DNA from: Bacillota bacterium
GTDB taxonomy: Bacteria; Bacillota; Clostridia; Christensenellales; CAG-138
Length of the DNA stretch: 64,000 nucleotides
NCBI GenBank assembly: GCA_023395595.1
Contig: JAEWYO010000037.1
Coordinates: 16,679-80,678 of the forward strand
Direction: 5' to 3'
Shown: positions 35,543 through 43,928 of the stretch, in pieces
Position numbering within the stretch: position 1 is the stretch's first letter
Layout of the letters: each line of letters begins with the position of its first letter
Made by a program: the position numbers and the translations under genes
The notes under the pieces: generated by a model
What the model was told of the DNA's origin: nothing
Seen by the model: the letters and a program-made list of their open reading frames with translations, nothing else
Database searches by the model: none

Positions 35543-36232
35543 ATGGCAAAAAGATTCTGCTTTCTTTCAAAACCATATGAACAGCCGATGTATAAAGAAA
35601 TCGAAGTTGAATTCGAATATTTTGCTGGTTTCGCTCTTTCCCAAAAACAAAAATCAATCAACTCTTTACATACTAGTATTCGCAAGTTCGATTCTGCATT
35701 AAAAGTTCTTGAAATATCTACAAAGTCACCTAGCTCCCTTGGTGTTGCTTTAAGCGCGTTTAATCTGCAGTTTGAAGATGAGCAAACAGGACGTGATTAC
35801 CCTCTAGAGAATATTTTCCAATCATCAAAGGTCTTTGCATCTGGAGGCCCTTATCGCGATTTACTAAACGTGCATCCGAAAGACGCGAAGAGAGATGAAA
35901 GACTTAGATCATCTGGGAAATTAGTCGCTTTTAATTTCAATAATGTAATTTGGGAAAATGATCCACCAACTATGTTTTATGACTGGATTTACATTAAGTC
36001 ATTACACAGAGATAAAAAACTAGCAAAACAAATACTCGATTATGACGCATTTACAGACATTGAATTCAACCAAGAAAAGTCTATCAATTGTCAAGCAAGA
36101 TCAGCGGCAATATTTGTAAGCTTAGCGAGACTCGGTAAATTGGAACACGTGCTAAACAACAAAATAGATTTTAGAAAAATCTATTCGAGCAAACAGAACA
36201 GCAGCTTACAGATGTCTCTGTTTGACGTTTGA
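35543..36232 (+). CDS. DarT1-associated NADAR-family antitoxin
   Basis: A 229-residue antitoxin. The pattern FAGFALSQKQKSINSLH, then LGVALSAFNLQFE, LENIFQSSKVFASGGPYRDLL, KRDERLRSSGKLVAFNF and FYDWIYIKSLHRD ... EFNQEKSINCQARSAAIFV is that of NADAR proteins encoded with DarT1. They remove ADP-ribose from guanine in DNA and so reverse the toxin. I chose ATG 35543, preceded by AAGGAG; it begins one base after the toxin stop, ensuring balanced expression. Confidence 0.88.
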   Translation: MAKRFCFLSKPYEQPMYKEIEVEFEYFAGFALSQKQKSINSLHTSIRKFDSALKVLEISTKSPSSLGVALSAFNLQFEDEQTGRDYPLENIFQSSKVFASGGPYRDLLNVHPKDAKRDERLRSSGKLVAFNFNNVIWENDPPTMFYDWIYIKSLHRDKKLAKQILDYDAFTDIEFNQEKSINCQARSAAIFVSLARLGKLEHVLNNKIDFRKIYSSKQNSSLQMSLFDV

Positions 36233-36396
36233 ATATTATCCGCAGCACTATTTCCCATGCTAAGCATTGACGGCAGGCTATATTGAACGCAAAACAAGTG
36301 TTTATAACCTTGTGGTGACTGGGATAATTGTCGGATAGACTCCTTCCGCGCGAAAAAAACACGGCATATATGAAGAACAAAGGTGGAGGTTAATTA
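36233..36396. other. Short intergenic gap
   Basis: No gene or clear promoter is seen here. GGTGGAGG at 36383-36390 is the ribosome-binding site of the next gene. Confidence 0.5.
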
Positions 36397-38907
36397 ATGA
36401 TAAACAAAGAGTTTGAATCCCTTGATGCCGTAAAAGATAAACACGATAACACGCCCAAGGATACTGAAAGTAATGCTATTGTAATCCTCCCAGCAAGCAA
36501 CAAGAAAAACTCGGAAGGCAAGAACAAGCTACTTGTACCCATTAAACCCATATTGCCGGAAATTCTGAAGAAAAGAACAGAGCAGTATCCAATGCCGATG
36601 CTGACCTATGCTCCGATTGACTCTTCACATTATTCGTTTTCCTATGATTTGGATGAGACAGTTTCCTTCCGTATGGATGAAGCTGAAAACACTACGAGAG
36701 TTAACGATTTTGTCGAAGCGGAATATTCTGAATATGTACCGGAATCTGACAAAGTCTATTATGCAATTGCCGCAGCTAGCGGTATCTTGACGGGTGCATT
36801 GAGCTCTATCAAGTTGTCCGAAGAACAGCTGAGGAAAATCGATGAATTCAAGAAAAAAGACTGGCAGCCGATAGTAATCTATGTTGCGGAACTAGTTGGT
36901 TGCAAGACAAAGGACTACAAGGCTGCCTCCAGATATTTGGTTGACCAGGCGGTTCGCAAGATAATCAATAATGAACCCGTGAAGGAGTATTTAACTAATC
37001 TTGCGGCTCATCCTACTATAGCGGGCTTAGTTTTCTCTATGATTGTACAGTTTTCGGGGAAACAGCTCACTATTTCCGAATCTGGAGAAATCAAGGCTTC
37101 TAAGCTACCAAAATACTATTATGTTGGCGATACGAATTCGGAAAAGATTGTTAGCGCTATTCTGTATTGGCTATTTACACTTGCTGCGAATCAGGCGCTT
37201 AGCAAGCGGTCAATTATTGATAACCTTGGGGTGCCGTTGGAATTAATTAAAGCAGTCAAAGCGTTCGTGAATATTCCGTTTATCAAGAATATACCCAACA
37301 GTTATGAAGAGGCAGAAGAACAATTTTCAAACTGGCTGAGAAATACTATTAGCGGGGCAGAACTTGTTTCCGATGAAGACGATGAGAGACAGCAGAAACT
37401 TATTCTCAATCTAATGAAAATCGTGTTGGAACTCGGAAATGATGCCTTCCCAGTCTTGATAAATGAGTGCGTAGTACGAAGCCTGTACATTCTTGTTCGC
37501 CTTTGCGATGTCATAAAAGAAAAAAACGTTACATCATTTGAAGAATTGCGAAGCATCCCAGCGATGCTCGTTCTGCCACAGAATAATAGGATTCTATCCA
37601 AAATGTGCCTAGTGGCGAGTGCCTCGTTTGTCGGTGTCAATCTCTCTATTGCGGCTTTAAAAGCTATCTCCGCCAAGAAAGCAGGAGACAGAAAGTTCTT
37701 ATCTGCATTCCTGACTGAGGTAAACATTGCAGGTGTTGGACGATTTGTTTTCGCGTGCATAGCAGATAGTAAATACTGGGGCGATGATATCAAGCCTAGA
37801 TTCCAACGCAAACCTCATTCCCACAAAAAGGAAGACAATTCGAATGATTGGACGGATGATGAATCGTCATTCACGCCTTTGGCGTTGGATGCCATACAAG
37901 CCAGACTACTTTACTGCTTCGAGAATCTATGCGTGATAAAAGATATTGAAAAAACAGCGGATACCAATGATTCTAAAACAAAGAAAACTTGGTTAGCATA
38001 TTGGCGCAATTGCATCGTTTCTGGTGCCGGCATTCCAGCCGAAGTACAGGATCAGTATTTTATCGAAGATGAAACCCTTCTTTACGATGGAATTTATGAG
38101 CTTTCGAAAAACAAGGATAATTTCGGCTGGTTCTATCTCCTTACACAGGAACTTGCATTATTTACGCCATATTTCTCTCTTGGCAACGAGGATGACGCAA
38201 AGTACAAAAAACTGAAGCAGCAGTACGACTATGTTTCCGATCAGTTTGTCCGCAGACAGACGATTGTAAGCCAAGCGGAAGTTGATGCAGTTCTTAGTAC
38301 CTACAAGAAAAATCACAACTACATTAGTGGGAAAACGACCATGTTAATAGCGACGGCTGTTGGCGGTTCTTTAGTTATTGTGATTACGGGCGGACTAGCT
38401 CTAACATTTGCACCTGGAATAGCCGCGATGGTTGCAGGTGAAGCTGTCGTTGGTTTACATGGGGCGGCGCTGACAAGCGCAAGCCTTGCTTTTGTTGGCG
38501 GCGGATCTCTTGCTGCAGGCGGTCTAGGTATGGCAGGTGGCACAGCTATCATCACCGGTGGCGGTGCACTTATCGGTCTTGCTAGCACGGGAGGTGTATC
38601 CGCTGCATCCTTCATGATGATGGCAACAAGCGAATTCTGGATCCGGCAAGGCGCAAAGCTGTTGACCTACTGCAAGTGTATCCTATGCGATACGCTCAAA
38701 GACAATGTATCTCTCAAAAGAATTCTCCTTCAGGTAACAAAGGTTGAAAAGGAGACAGAAGAAGAACTTCAGGCTTTAAAAACCGAGGATAATGAGCTCG
38801 ATAATGATTATGTGAAAAAACTGAAAGAATATCACACGTATTTGACAAAGGTTCATAAAGAGTTGCAGAAATACGCAACGCATAATGAAGCTGAAAAGGA
38901 GAATTAG
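36397..38907 (+). CDS. Large protein with glycine-rich membrane region (possible effector)
   Basis: An 836-residue protein I cannot assign to a known defence family. Residues about 1-130 are polar and probably disordered in part. About 130-640 are helical with few obvious membrane spans. A strongly hydrophobic, Gly/Ala-rich region lies near 650-745 (TAVGGSLVIVITGGLALTF, VGGGSLAAGGLGMAGGTAI), followed by a C-terminal coiled coil rich in Lys/Glu. The Gly-rich region resembles hairpin-forming, membrane-inserting segments of pore-forming proteins. It follows DarT1-NADAR in a defence island, so a membrane-acting abortive-infection effector is possible. Function is inferred only. Confidence 0.6.
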   Translation: MINKEFESLDAVKDKHDNTPKDTESNAIVILPASNKKNSEGKNKLLVPIKPILPEILKKRTEQYPMPMLTYAPIDSSHYSFSYDLDETVSFRMDEAENTTRVNDFVEAEYSEYVPESDKVYYAIAAASGILTGALSSIKLSEEQLRKIDEFKKKDWQPIVIYVAELVGCKTKDYKAASRYLVDQAVRKIINNEPVKEYLTNLAAHPTIAGLVFSMIVQFSGKQLTISESGEIKASKLPKYYYVGDTNSEKIVSAILYWLFTLAANQALSKRSIIDNLGVPLELIKAVKAFVNIPFIKNIPNSYEEAEEQFSNWLRNTISGAELVSDEDDERQQKLILNLMKIVLELGNDAFPVLINECVVRSLYILVRLCDVIKEKNVTSFEELRSIPAMLVLPQNNRILSKMCLVASASFVGVNLSIAALKAISAKKAGDRKFLSAFLTEVNIAGVGRFVFACIADSKYWGDDIKPRFQRKPHSHKKEDNSNDWTDDESSFTPLALDAIQARLLYCFENLCVIKDIEKTADTNDSKTKKTWLAYWRNCIVSGAGIPAEVQDQYFIEDETLLYDGIYELSKNKDNFGWFYLLTQELALFTPYFSLGNEDDAKYKKLKQQYDYVSDQFVRRQTIVSQAEVDAVLSTYKKNHNYISGKTTMLIATAVGGSLVIVITGGLALTFAPGIAAMVAGEAVVGLHGAALTSASLAFVGGGSLAAGGLGMAGGTAIITGGGALIGLASTGGVSAASFMMMATSEFWIRQGAKLLTYCKCILCDTLKDNVSLKRILLQVTKVEKETEEELQALKTEDNELDNDYVKKLKEYHTYLTKVHKELQKYATHNEAEKEN

Positions 38908-38910
38908 TAT

Positions 38911-38961
38911 ATGGAGAATACTGATTCTCCGATTCCAAAGACGGATATATCAATCGAGTAA
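38911..38961 (+). CDS. Possible 16-residue peptide
   Basis: ATG 38911 has AAAGGAG upstream (38894-38900) and opens a 16-codon frame ending TAA 38961. Its first codons form a perfect hairpin (GGAGAAT-ACTG-ATTCTCC). It could be a microprotein, the stub of a lost gene, or part of a 3' processing signal for the preceding gene. Confidence 0.2.
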   Translation: MENTDSPIPKTDISIE

Positions 38962-39011
38962 TAATGCAAATTGTTCGCATAACAAAAAAAGATGATAAAT
39001 TTTGGATTTGG

Positions 39012-39045
39012 TTTACTTTGGTTTACTATTATTAAATGATATAAT
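39012..39045 (+). promoter_or_regulatory. Promoter of PemK-like gene
   Basis: TATAAT at 39040-39045 lies about 26 bases before the ATG at 39072. The -35 region is poor (TTTGGT at 17-base spacing) but overlaps a tandem pair GTTTACTTTG/GTTTACTATT (39011-39030) with a ten-base period, which may be an autoregulatory operator. Confidence 0.45.
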
Positions 39046-39071
39046 AGAGCCATTGTTGGTGGAGGTTCCAT

Positions 39072-39800
39072 ATGAAAGTAGTCGACCATGCATTTCTAAG
39101 ACAAGAAAAAGTTAATCCTGCAAGCAAAACATCCGGTTGCGTAAAGTGCCAAAATTCAATGGATCAGCTTACAAAAACTTTAGATAATACCGATGAATTG
39201 ATTCGAAACGATTTCACGAAATTCGAATTGCTATTATGGATTGAGTCAAATGAAGTCTATATCAAGAGAAAGAGAACATACTTCAAAAACACATATAGTT
39301 TGAGAGATATTATTCTTATTGATCTAGGGCAAAATCCTGGTAATGAACTATCATATGAGCATTTTGCAATTGTACTGAAAAACGCATATGATAAAATGTT
39401 TGTGGTTCCTTGTTCATCGAGTAAAATTAAAAGGGCGTATAATCCAAAAACAGGAACTCTATACGATGAGTATTTAGTTGGGGATGTAGCAGATGGATTT
39501 TCAAAGAAGACCGTTATTATGACCAGAGACGCAAAATGGATTAGTAAGTCAAGAGTCTTGAAAAAAACTGGAACTGTTTCCAAGCAACTGTTTGACCTAT
39601 TGTATGACCAAATATTTTTTGATCTGTTTGAACCTCGGCATTATTTACTTGGTGTAATCAAACATAGTAATGCTGACTTGACAAGCAAATTGAATTTAGC
39701 TAACAGTGAAAAGGATAAGTTGTCAGATGCGATTGACGAATTAAGAAAACAACTTTCTACTTTAGAATCCGAAATAAGAAGACTCAAAGGCGACTGTTAA
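39072..39800 (+). CDS. PemK/MazF-like toxin with coiled-coil tail
   Basis: A 242-residue protein. Residues about 75-185 show the PemK/MazF pattern found in long clostridial homologues: LRDIILIDLGQNPGNELSYEHFAIVLKN-like opening strand and a later MFVVPCSSSKIKRAYN. A short N-terminal extension with CVKCQ and a C-terminal coiled coil (LTSKLNLANSEKDKLSDAI ..., about 195-242) flank it. MazF-type proteins cut mRNA. No partner antitoxin gene is adjacent, so it may be a solitary or self-regulated form. GGTGGAGG precedes the ATG. Confidence 0.7.
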   Translation: MKVVDHAFLRQEKVNPASKTSGCVKCQNSMDQLTKTLDNTDELIRNDFTKFELLLWIESNEVYIKRKRTYFKNTYSLRDIILIDLGQNPGNELSYEHFAIVLKNAYDKMFVVPCSSSKIKRAYNPKTGTLYDEYLVGDVADGFSKKTVIMTRDAKWISKSRVLKKTGTVSKQLFDLLYDQIFFDLFEPRHYLLGVIKHSNADLTSKLNLANSEKDKLSDAIDELRKQLSTLESEIRRLKGDC

Positions 39801-39824
39801 TTCCGAATGATTGTAATAAAAATA

Positions 39825-39853
39825 TTGACATGTCCAATAGCAAATAATATAAT
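39825..39853 (+). promoter_or_regulatory. Consensus sigma-A promoter
   Basis: TTGACA (39825-39830), a 17-base spacer and TATAAT (39848-39853): a full consensus promoter just after the PemK-like gene. It drives the short terminated transcript below and no protein gene. Confidence 0.8.
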
Positions 39854-39859
39854 CTAATT

Positions 39860-39940
39860 ACATAAGGCGGATATGCCGTTTGTACTCTAATTGAGTCGTG
39901 TGTAGAATACCTCCAATTTGTTGGGGGTATTTCATTTTTT
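39860..39940 (+). ncRNA. Candidate short structured RNA with own terminator
   Basis: About 80 bases transcribed from the consensus promoter. It contains a small hairpin (ACTC-TAATT-GAGT) and ends in a terminator: AATACCTCC (39906-39914) pairs with GGGGGTATT (39923-39931, one G-T pair), followed by TCATTTTTT. No start codon with a ribosome-binding site is present. It may be a leader/attenuator or an antisense or antitoxin RNA of the mobile module. Confidence 0.45.
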
Positions 39941-39954
39941 ACACAATTTAATCT

Positions 39955-40143
39955 GCAAACACTTGGTTTAGGGTTGTCCGCAATGTTAAATTTTTTAAAG
40001 CTGAAGGTATGACCACCGAACCGTGCAGCTTTGTCGAGCACCTGTCCGAGACGCAGTGTTGCGCGTGCCTGATCATGGATAACAACTTGACCGGGCACCC
40101 GCCGTGTGATTGTTGACTTTGCACCCGCTAACGCAATTTGCAC
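39955..40143 (-). pseudogene. Possible gene remnant beside second recombinase
   Basis: On the - strand this stretch reads as plausible protein (TRRVPGQVVIHDQARATLR, LGQVLDKAARFGGHTFSF) with more G+C than its surroundings. The frame continues past 39955 into the RNA terminator, where it stops looking protein-like, and has no credible start. It is probably a gene fragment left at the border of the mobile module. Family not recognised. Confidence 0.25.
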
Positions 40144-40165
40144 CCCCTAAACCCAAGGGGGTGCA
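40139..40165. terminator. Inverted repeat at recombinase 3' end
   Basis: TGCACCCCC (40139-40147) and GGGGGTGCA (40157-40165) form a perfect nine-pair stem over the recombinase stop codon. Tails are weak on both sides (TTTCT on +), so it may terminate inefficiently or mark the end of the mobile module. Confidence 0.5.
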
Positions 40166-41637
40166 TTTCTATCAAAATAAGCGTTCTTTGCCAACTGACC
40201 CTTAGGCAAACTATTTTGCCCAATAGGGTAGGTAGATTGACCATCTTGTGTGTTATACAGGATGGTCATTTTATCGTCATAGAGGTAAATGCGATTCACC
40301 AATACGTTGATCAAAGTCTTCCGATATTTGATATCGTTGATATCGCCGTCTTTGAGTTTGTGTAAAAAGAATCTCACTTCTTGTATCGTAAGCACATGAT
40401 GCTTGGAGGATTCTTCAGCAATTGCTTTCTCAAGTTGCTGCTTTTCCTGTTGACGAACTTTGATTTGCTCGGCAATCACATCTATCACTTGCCCGGATTC
40501 CAATGCTTTGACAAGGTTGTGTGTTGCCTTCTGATTCTCTTTAAGAAGACGTTCAAACCGCTTCAATTCACTAGAATCGCGCTCTTGCTCAGAAAACTCA
40601 ACAACAGCTTTTGCAATGATATTGATTCTTTCGGTAGTCAGTAGTTTTCTTGTTTCGGTAACAACGAGGTCTTCAATCCAATCCTTACTGACAGCCTTTT
40701 TCACGCACTGATTCTTGCGGGCTTGCACACAGGAGTAGTAGTAATACTTTTTGCCGCTCTGACCAGCCCCACTCAACCCTGTCATCATGCTTTGGCAATG
40801 TCCACAGAAAAGCTTGGTGGTCAGAATATATTCGGCTTTTGCCTTTGATCGGGCAGGAGCTTTTTTATTTTTCTCCATTATCAACTGTACCTCGTTGAAC
40901 AGTTCATCCGAAATAATCCTCGGGACCCCATCTTTGATTTCCAGATCGTTGTATGTGTAAATTCCGATATATCTCTTATTGGTCAATATTCGGCGTAAGC
41001 TGCATTTGTTGTATGGGTTGCCTCGAGAGGTGGTGATGTTGAGATTGTTAAGATATCGCTCGATATCAGCCATTGTTGAACCGTTGGCATACATTTGAAA
41101 TATCTTCTTTACAGTAATTGCTTCTTCGTCATTAACCTGAAGATGCTTGCTCTCATCAACCCGAAACCCAAGTGCAAGATTGCCACCTGTGACGAGGCAT
41201 TTTTCTGCATTCAATGCCATTCCCCGCGAGATTTTTTGAGATAATTCGGCGGAATAATACTCTGCCATGCTTTCTAAAACACCTTCAATTAGAATCCCGC
41301 TGGCATCATCGGAAATGTTTTCACGCGCTGAAATGACGCGCACATCATTCTTCTTCAGCTTTGCCTTATATGTTGCACTATCAAACCGATTTCGTGCGAA
41401 ACGATCAAGTTGGTAAACCAGTACATACTTGAAGTGTTTCTGCTTGCTGTCCTCGATCATGCGAAGGAATTCAGGCCGTTTATCTGTGGTGCCGCTGATG
41501 GCACGGTCTATGTATTCATGGATTACGTTATAGTCGTTTTGTTTTGCAAAATCATAGCAAGCTTTCAATTGTCCTTCTATGGATTGCTCGTTTTGATTAT
41601 GAGAACTGAAACGGGCGTAGATGACGATGTTGGTCAT
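40147..41637 (-). CDS. Serine recombinase of second mobile module
   Basis: A 496-residue serine recombinase. The resolvase domain begins IVIYARFSSHNQNEQS (catalytic Ser near 11) and has YQLDRFARNR. The recombinase domain includes NPYNKCSLRRILTNKRYIG, the zinc ribbon is CGHCQSMMTG...C...C, and a coiled coil (about 345-430) precedes a short C-terminal tail. It is distinct from the two prophage recombinases and is probably the integrase of a separate element. Its start overlaps the stop of the XRE regulator by four bases, so both are one transcript. Confidence 0.92.
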   Translation of the reverse strand: MTNIVIYARFSSHNQNEQSIEGQLKACYDFAKQNDYNVIHEYIDRAISGTTDKRPEFLRMIEDSKQKHFKYVLVYQLDRFARNRFDSATYKAKLKKNDVRVISARENISDDASGILIEGVLESMAEYYSAELSQKISRGMALNAEKCLVTGGNLALGFRVDESKHLQVNDEEAITVKKIFQMYANGSTMADIERYLNNLNITTSRGNPYNKCSLRRILTNKRYIGIYTYNDLEIKDGVPRIISDELFNEVQLIMEKNKKAPARSKAKAEYILTTKLFCGHCQSMMTGLSGAGQSGKKYYYYSCVQARKNQCVKKAVSKDWIEDLVVTETRKLLTTERINIIAKAVVEFSEQERDSSELKRFERLLKENQKATHNLVKALESGQVIDVIAEQIKVRQQEKQQLEKAIAEESSKHHVLTIQEVRFFLHKLKDGDINDIKYRKTLINVLVNRIYLYDDKMTILYNTQDGQSTYPIGQNSLPKGQLAKNAYFDRNAPPWV

Positions 41638-42356
41638 TTGTTATCTCCTTTATGCTGCTCTTTTCGCACTCGCTTTTGATATTGATTGTGCTCGGTTCGC
41701 CTCTCGCTTCTGCGGATTTTATATTCATCATCCTCACGCAAATCAACTAAAAATTTATTGATGTCAAGTAGCAATATATTTGAAACGGTATCAGCATTGA
41801 CCTCGACATTACGTGTTATCTGTTTACCTCGCATCATATTTTGAATAGAGAAGCTTGCAGAATCAGTGTCATAAAGTAAGTAATCATTAATCATATTTAA
41901 TAATCCGGGAGAAAATACTCTCCCAGTTGAAGCTATCGTCTCGTTATCTTTTCGATAGTGCTCATTGTAGCCAGTACTTTCGATAAGCTTATTAATGGTA
42001 TCAATTAAATCAGGCCTTCCTGCAAAATTCGATCTTAGCACCATAGTTAATTGTTCTAGCGTTACAATGGACTTTTTTGATAATCCTAACATTTTTTCAA
42101 TATCTTTGTACTGGGGCTTTAAATAATCTGACTCACCCAAAAGGTATTCATATGAACAATTTAATGCTTTTGATGCATTTATCAAAAAAAGCAAATCAGG
42201 AACAGTCCTACCTTGTTCATACTTACTAATGGTCTCTCTTTGCACGCCTATCATATCAGCAAGCCTCTCTTGACTTAGTTGACACTCTTTTCTTCGCGCT
42301 ACTAAGCGGTTGCTAAACTGAATTCCAAAATCGATACGATTGGTAATATTAGACAC
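41634..42356 (-). CDS. XRE-family regulator of second mobile module
   Basis: A 240-residue regulator with an N-terminal XRE helix-turn-helix (LSQERLADMIGVQRETISKYEQG) and a longer helical C-terminal part of unknown role. I chose the GTG at 42356, with TTGGAGG just upstream; the in-frame TTG at 42371 is part of that site. It likely represses its own operon and the opposing small genes, like a phage CI protein. It is transcribed together with the recombinase. Confidence 0.88.
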   Translation of the reverse strand: MSNITNRIDFGIQFSNRLVARRKECQLSQERLADMIGVQRETISKYEQGRTVPDLLFLINASKALNCSYEYLLGESDYLKPQYKDIEKMLGLSKKSIVTLEQLTMVLRSNFAGRPDLIDTINKLIESTGYNEHYRKDNETIASTGRVFSPGLLNMINDYLLYDTDSASFSIQNMMRGKQITRNVEVNADTVSNILLLDINKFLVDLREDDEYKIRRSERRTEHNQYQKRVRKEQHKGDNK

Positions 42357-42421
42357 AAAAACCTCCAACAAATAGTTTAATGAATGAGAGTGAATGGTAA
42401 TAGAACAATCATTATGAATGA

Positions 42422-42450
42422 ATTATAGTTTATTTACCGTGATGCGTAAA
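42422..42450 (-). promoter_or_regulatory. Promoter of XRE-recombinase operon
   Basis: On the - strand: TTTACG (42450-42445), 17 bases, TATAAT (42427-42422). Repeated TGAATGA motifs at about 42379-42385 and 42414-42420 flank the start region and could be XRE operator sites. Confidence 0.65.
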
Positions 42451-42481
42451 GCATCAACTCTTCAGAAGGGAGGAATCAAAA

Positions 42482-42613
42482 ATGTCGGAATGCAACAGCG
42501 ACCGTAAAATATGCGAGCAACTGGCGCGCTGTTTGTATTCAGATATTCGAGGATATATTAGCGAGCATCAATCCGAATTTGAACAATGGGTGAAAGAAGA
42601 AAGAGAGGAATAG
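42482..42613 (+). CDS. Small protein divergent from XRE regulator
   Basis: A 43-residue acidic, helical protein (KICEQLARCLYSDIRGYISE) beginning with ATG 42482 after AAGGGAGG. Its position opposite the XRE gene matches early small genes (excisionase or Cro-like) of integrative elements. It has no visible DNA-binding motif. The strong ribosome-binding site and reading frame make it a likely real gene. Confidence 0.5.
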   Translation: MSECNSDRKICEQLARCLYSDIRGYISEHQSEFEQWVKEEREE

Positions 42614-42616
42614 ACA

Positions 42617-42736
42617 ATGGATAGAAGACTTGACGCGCAAAACGCTAGAGTTCACGTTAAGACATTTGGAGAGCTTTTTGTGCGGATACGAGAATCTGCG
42701 TCAGCAACAATGAAAGAGCACTCTACGCCGCGCTAA
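42617..42736 (+). CDS. Possible small ORF after 42482 gene
   Basis: A 39-residue frame (MDRRLDAQNARVHVKTFGEL) starting three bases after the preceding stop, with AGAGAGGA before it. Basic at the start; no family recognised. It may be a truncated gene. Confidence 0.3.
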   Translation: MDRRLDAQNARVHVKTFGELFVRIRESASATMKEHSTPR

Positions 42737-42812
42737 AAGGCTCTGACACATACGAACAAACTCATAACTGGTAGCTATTACAATAATAGATCCGAAATTT
42801 GCGATAAAAACC

Positions 42813-42841
42813 TTTACAGGTTGTATTAAGTGTGATATAAT
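42813..42841 (+). promoter_or_regulatory. Near-consensus promoter before Rep-like gene
   Basis: TTTACA (42813-42818), 17 bases, TATAAT (42836-42841). It directs transcription of a short leader that meets a terminator before the Rep-like gene. Confidence 0.75.
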
Positions 42842-42847
42842 ATATAT

Positions 42848-42904
42848 AAATTAAAAGTGCTTTTGGAAGCGAGTAGCCCGGTCGGGCGAACAGCTTCTTT
42901 TTTT
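42848..42904 (+). ncRNA. Short leader RNA / attenuator before Rep-like gene
   Basis: About 57 bases between the promoter and the next gene hold AAAAGTGCTTTT and then a terminator: GAAGC (42866-42870) pairs with GCTTC (42893-42897), GCCCG/CGGGC inside, followed by a run of T. Only read-through transcripts would reach the Rep-like gene 25 bases later, suggesting attenuation of copy number or expression. Confidence 0.5.
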
Positions 42905-42929
42905 GCGTTCAGAATTTTAAGGGATTGGC

Positions 42930-43928
42930 ATGTGTATGAAAAAGACAAGAATAGTTCGGAGTAACGCTAGGCAAGGAATAGACTGCTGTATTATAGAGGC
43001 TGTAATGAAAAATAGAACAGCTAATTTGGTGGAGCAGCAGTTGATTACTGGACAGGGAAGAAAATTTGGAACGTTTGAAGTTAAGGACGAGAAATTAATA
43101 ATCAAATTGATTTTGCCGTTGTTCTTAAGAGAAAATAACATTCAACCGTTTTCATGGAAAGACTTGGGAAGCCTCTCAGCGATTTTGAGTGACTGCAAGA
43201 CGCAGATCGAAAGAGTTTTAGGAAAAGTGCTTGATAGCAAAGTGAAGTCGGTAGAGGTGAACATAACTCAAAAAGTAAGCGGAAACGCTACGCAATCAGA
43301 AGTCCTGAATCTATTAAATCATGCTTTCTTAACTTTGAAACGAGATAATGTAAAGTATGTTAGTACATGCATGAGTTGCCGATACAAAGAAGTAGCAAAT
43401 ACTATTATTTTCAGGGAACCGCAATATTACGTTTTGAAAGCATACGATAAAACGAAACAGCAGAAAAGGGAACAAACTGAACAGAAGGAAGCGTCTGAAA
43501 CCGTACCGCACGGACTGCTGCGAGTAGAAATCATTATGCTAGATCGCGTACTTATGAAACTGTTTGGTAAAAAGAGAACATTATCAAACGTCTTTTCACG
43601 CAAAGGATTTTTGTTACTCTTGATGGAATACAAACGAATCTTTTGTGATGAAATCAGAAGTAAACGGATAATACCATACCTGAACTACTGCGTGAATCAT
43701 CTGTATGAATCATTATGTGAAACGGATGATCCGATTTCAACAATAGCAAAAGAACGCGAGTTGTTACCTGACAGAGAAGTTCTATATAGGGCGTTGAAGA
43801 AATGGAAAGAAAAGAAAGGTGAGTCGATACATAATCTCCGAAGAGAGGTCAACAAATATACCGAGATATATGGTCTGCCTCAAGACACGGTTATGACGAT
43901 TCGAGATTTTAGAAGAGCTTGCGGGTAA
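42930..43928 (+). CDS. Possible replication-initiator-like protein
   Basis: A 332-residue, mostly basic protein. The middle (about 85-200) shows SVEVNITQKVSGNATQSEV and FREPQYYVLKAYDKTKQ, then LLRVEIIML, a pattern reminiscent of phage/plasmid rolling-circle or G2P/CRI-like initiators where a YDK segment and an LRVE strand follow each other. A catalytic Tyr cannot be pinned down. The C-terminal third is helical. Promoter-leader-terminator control upstream and an integrase nearby fit a replicating integrative element. The assignment is tentative. Confidence 0.4.
   Translation: MCMKKTRIVRSNARQGIDCCIIEAVMKNRTANLVEQQLITGQGRKFGTFEVKDEKLIIKLILPLFLRENNIQPFSWKDLGSLSAILSDCKTQIERVLGKVLDSKVKSVEVNITQKVSGNATQSEVLNLLNHAFLTLKRDNVKYVSTCMSCRYKEVANTIIFREPQYYVLKAYDKTKQQKREQTEQKEASETVPHGLLRVEIIMLDRVLMKLFGKKRTLSNVFSRKGFLLLLMEYKRIFCDEIRSKRIIPYLNYCVNHLYESLCETDDPISTIAKERELLPDREVLYRALKKWKEKKGESIHNLRREVNKYTEIYGLPQDTVMTIRDFRRACG

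Noticed and set aside
39072..39940. Type III toxin-antitoxin locus
   Set aside because: The RNA lies after the gene and shows no tandem repeats; the protein looks like PemK/MazF rather than ToxN.
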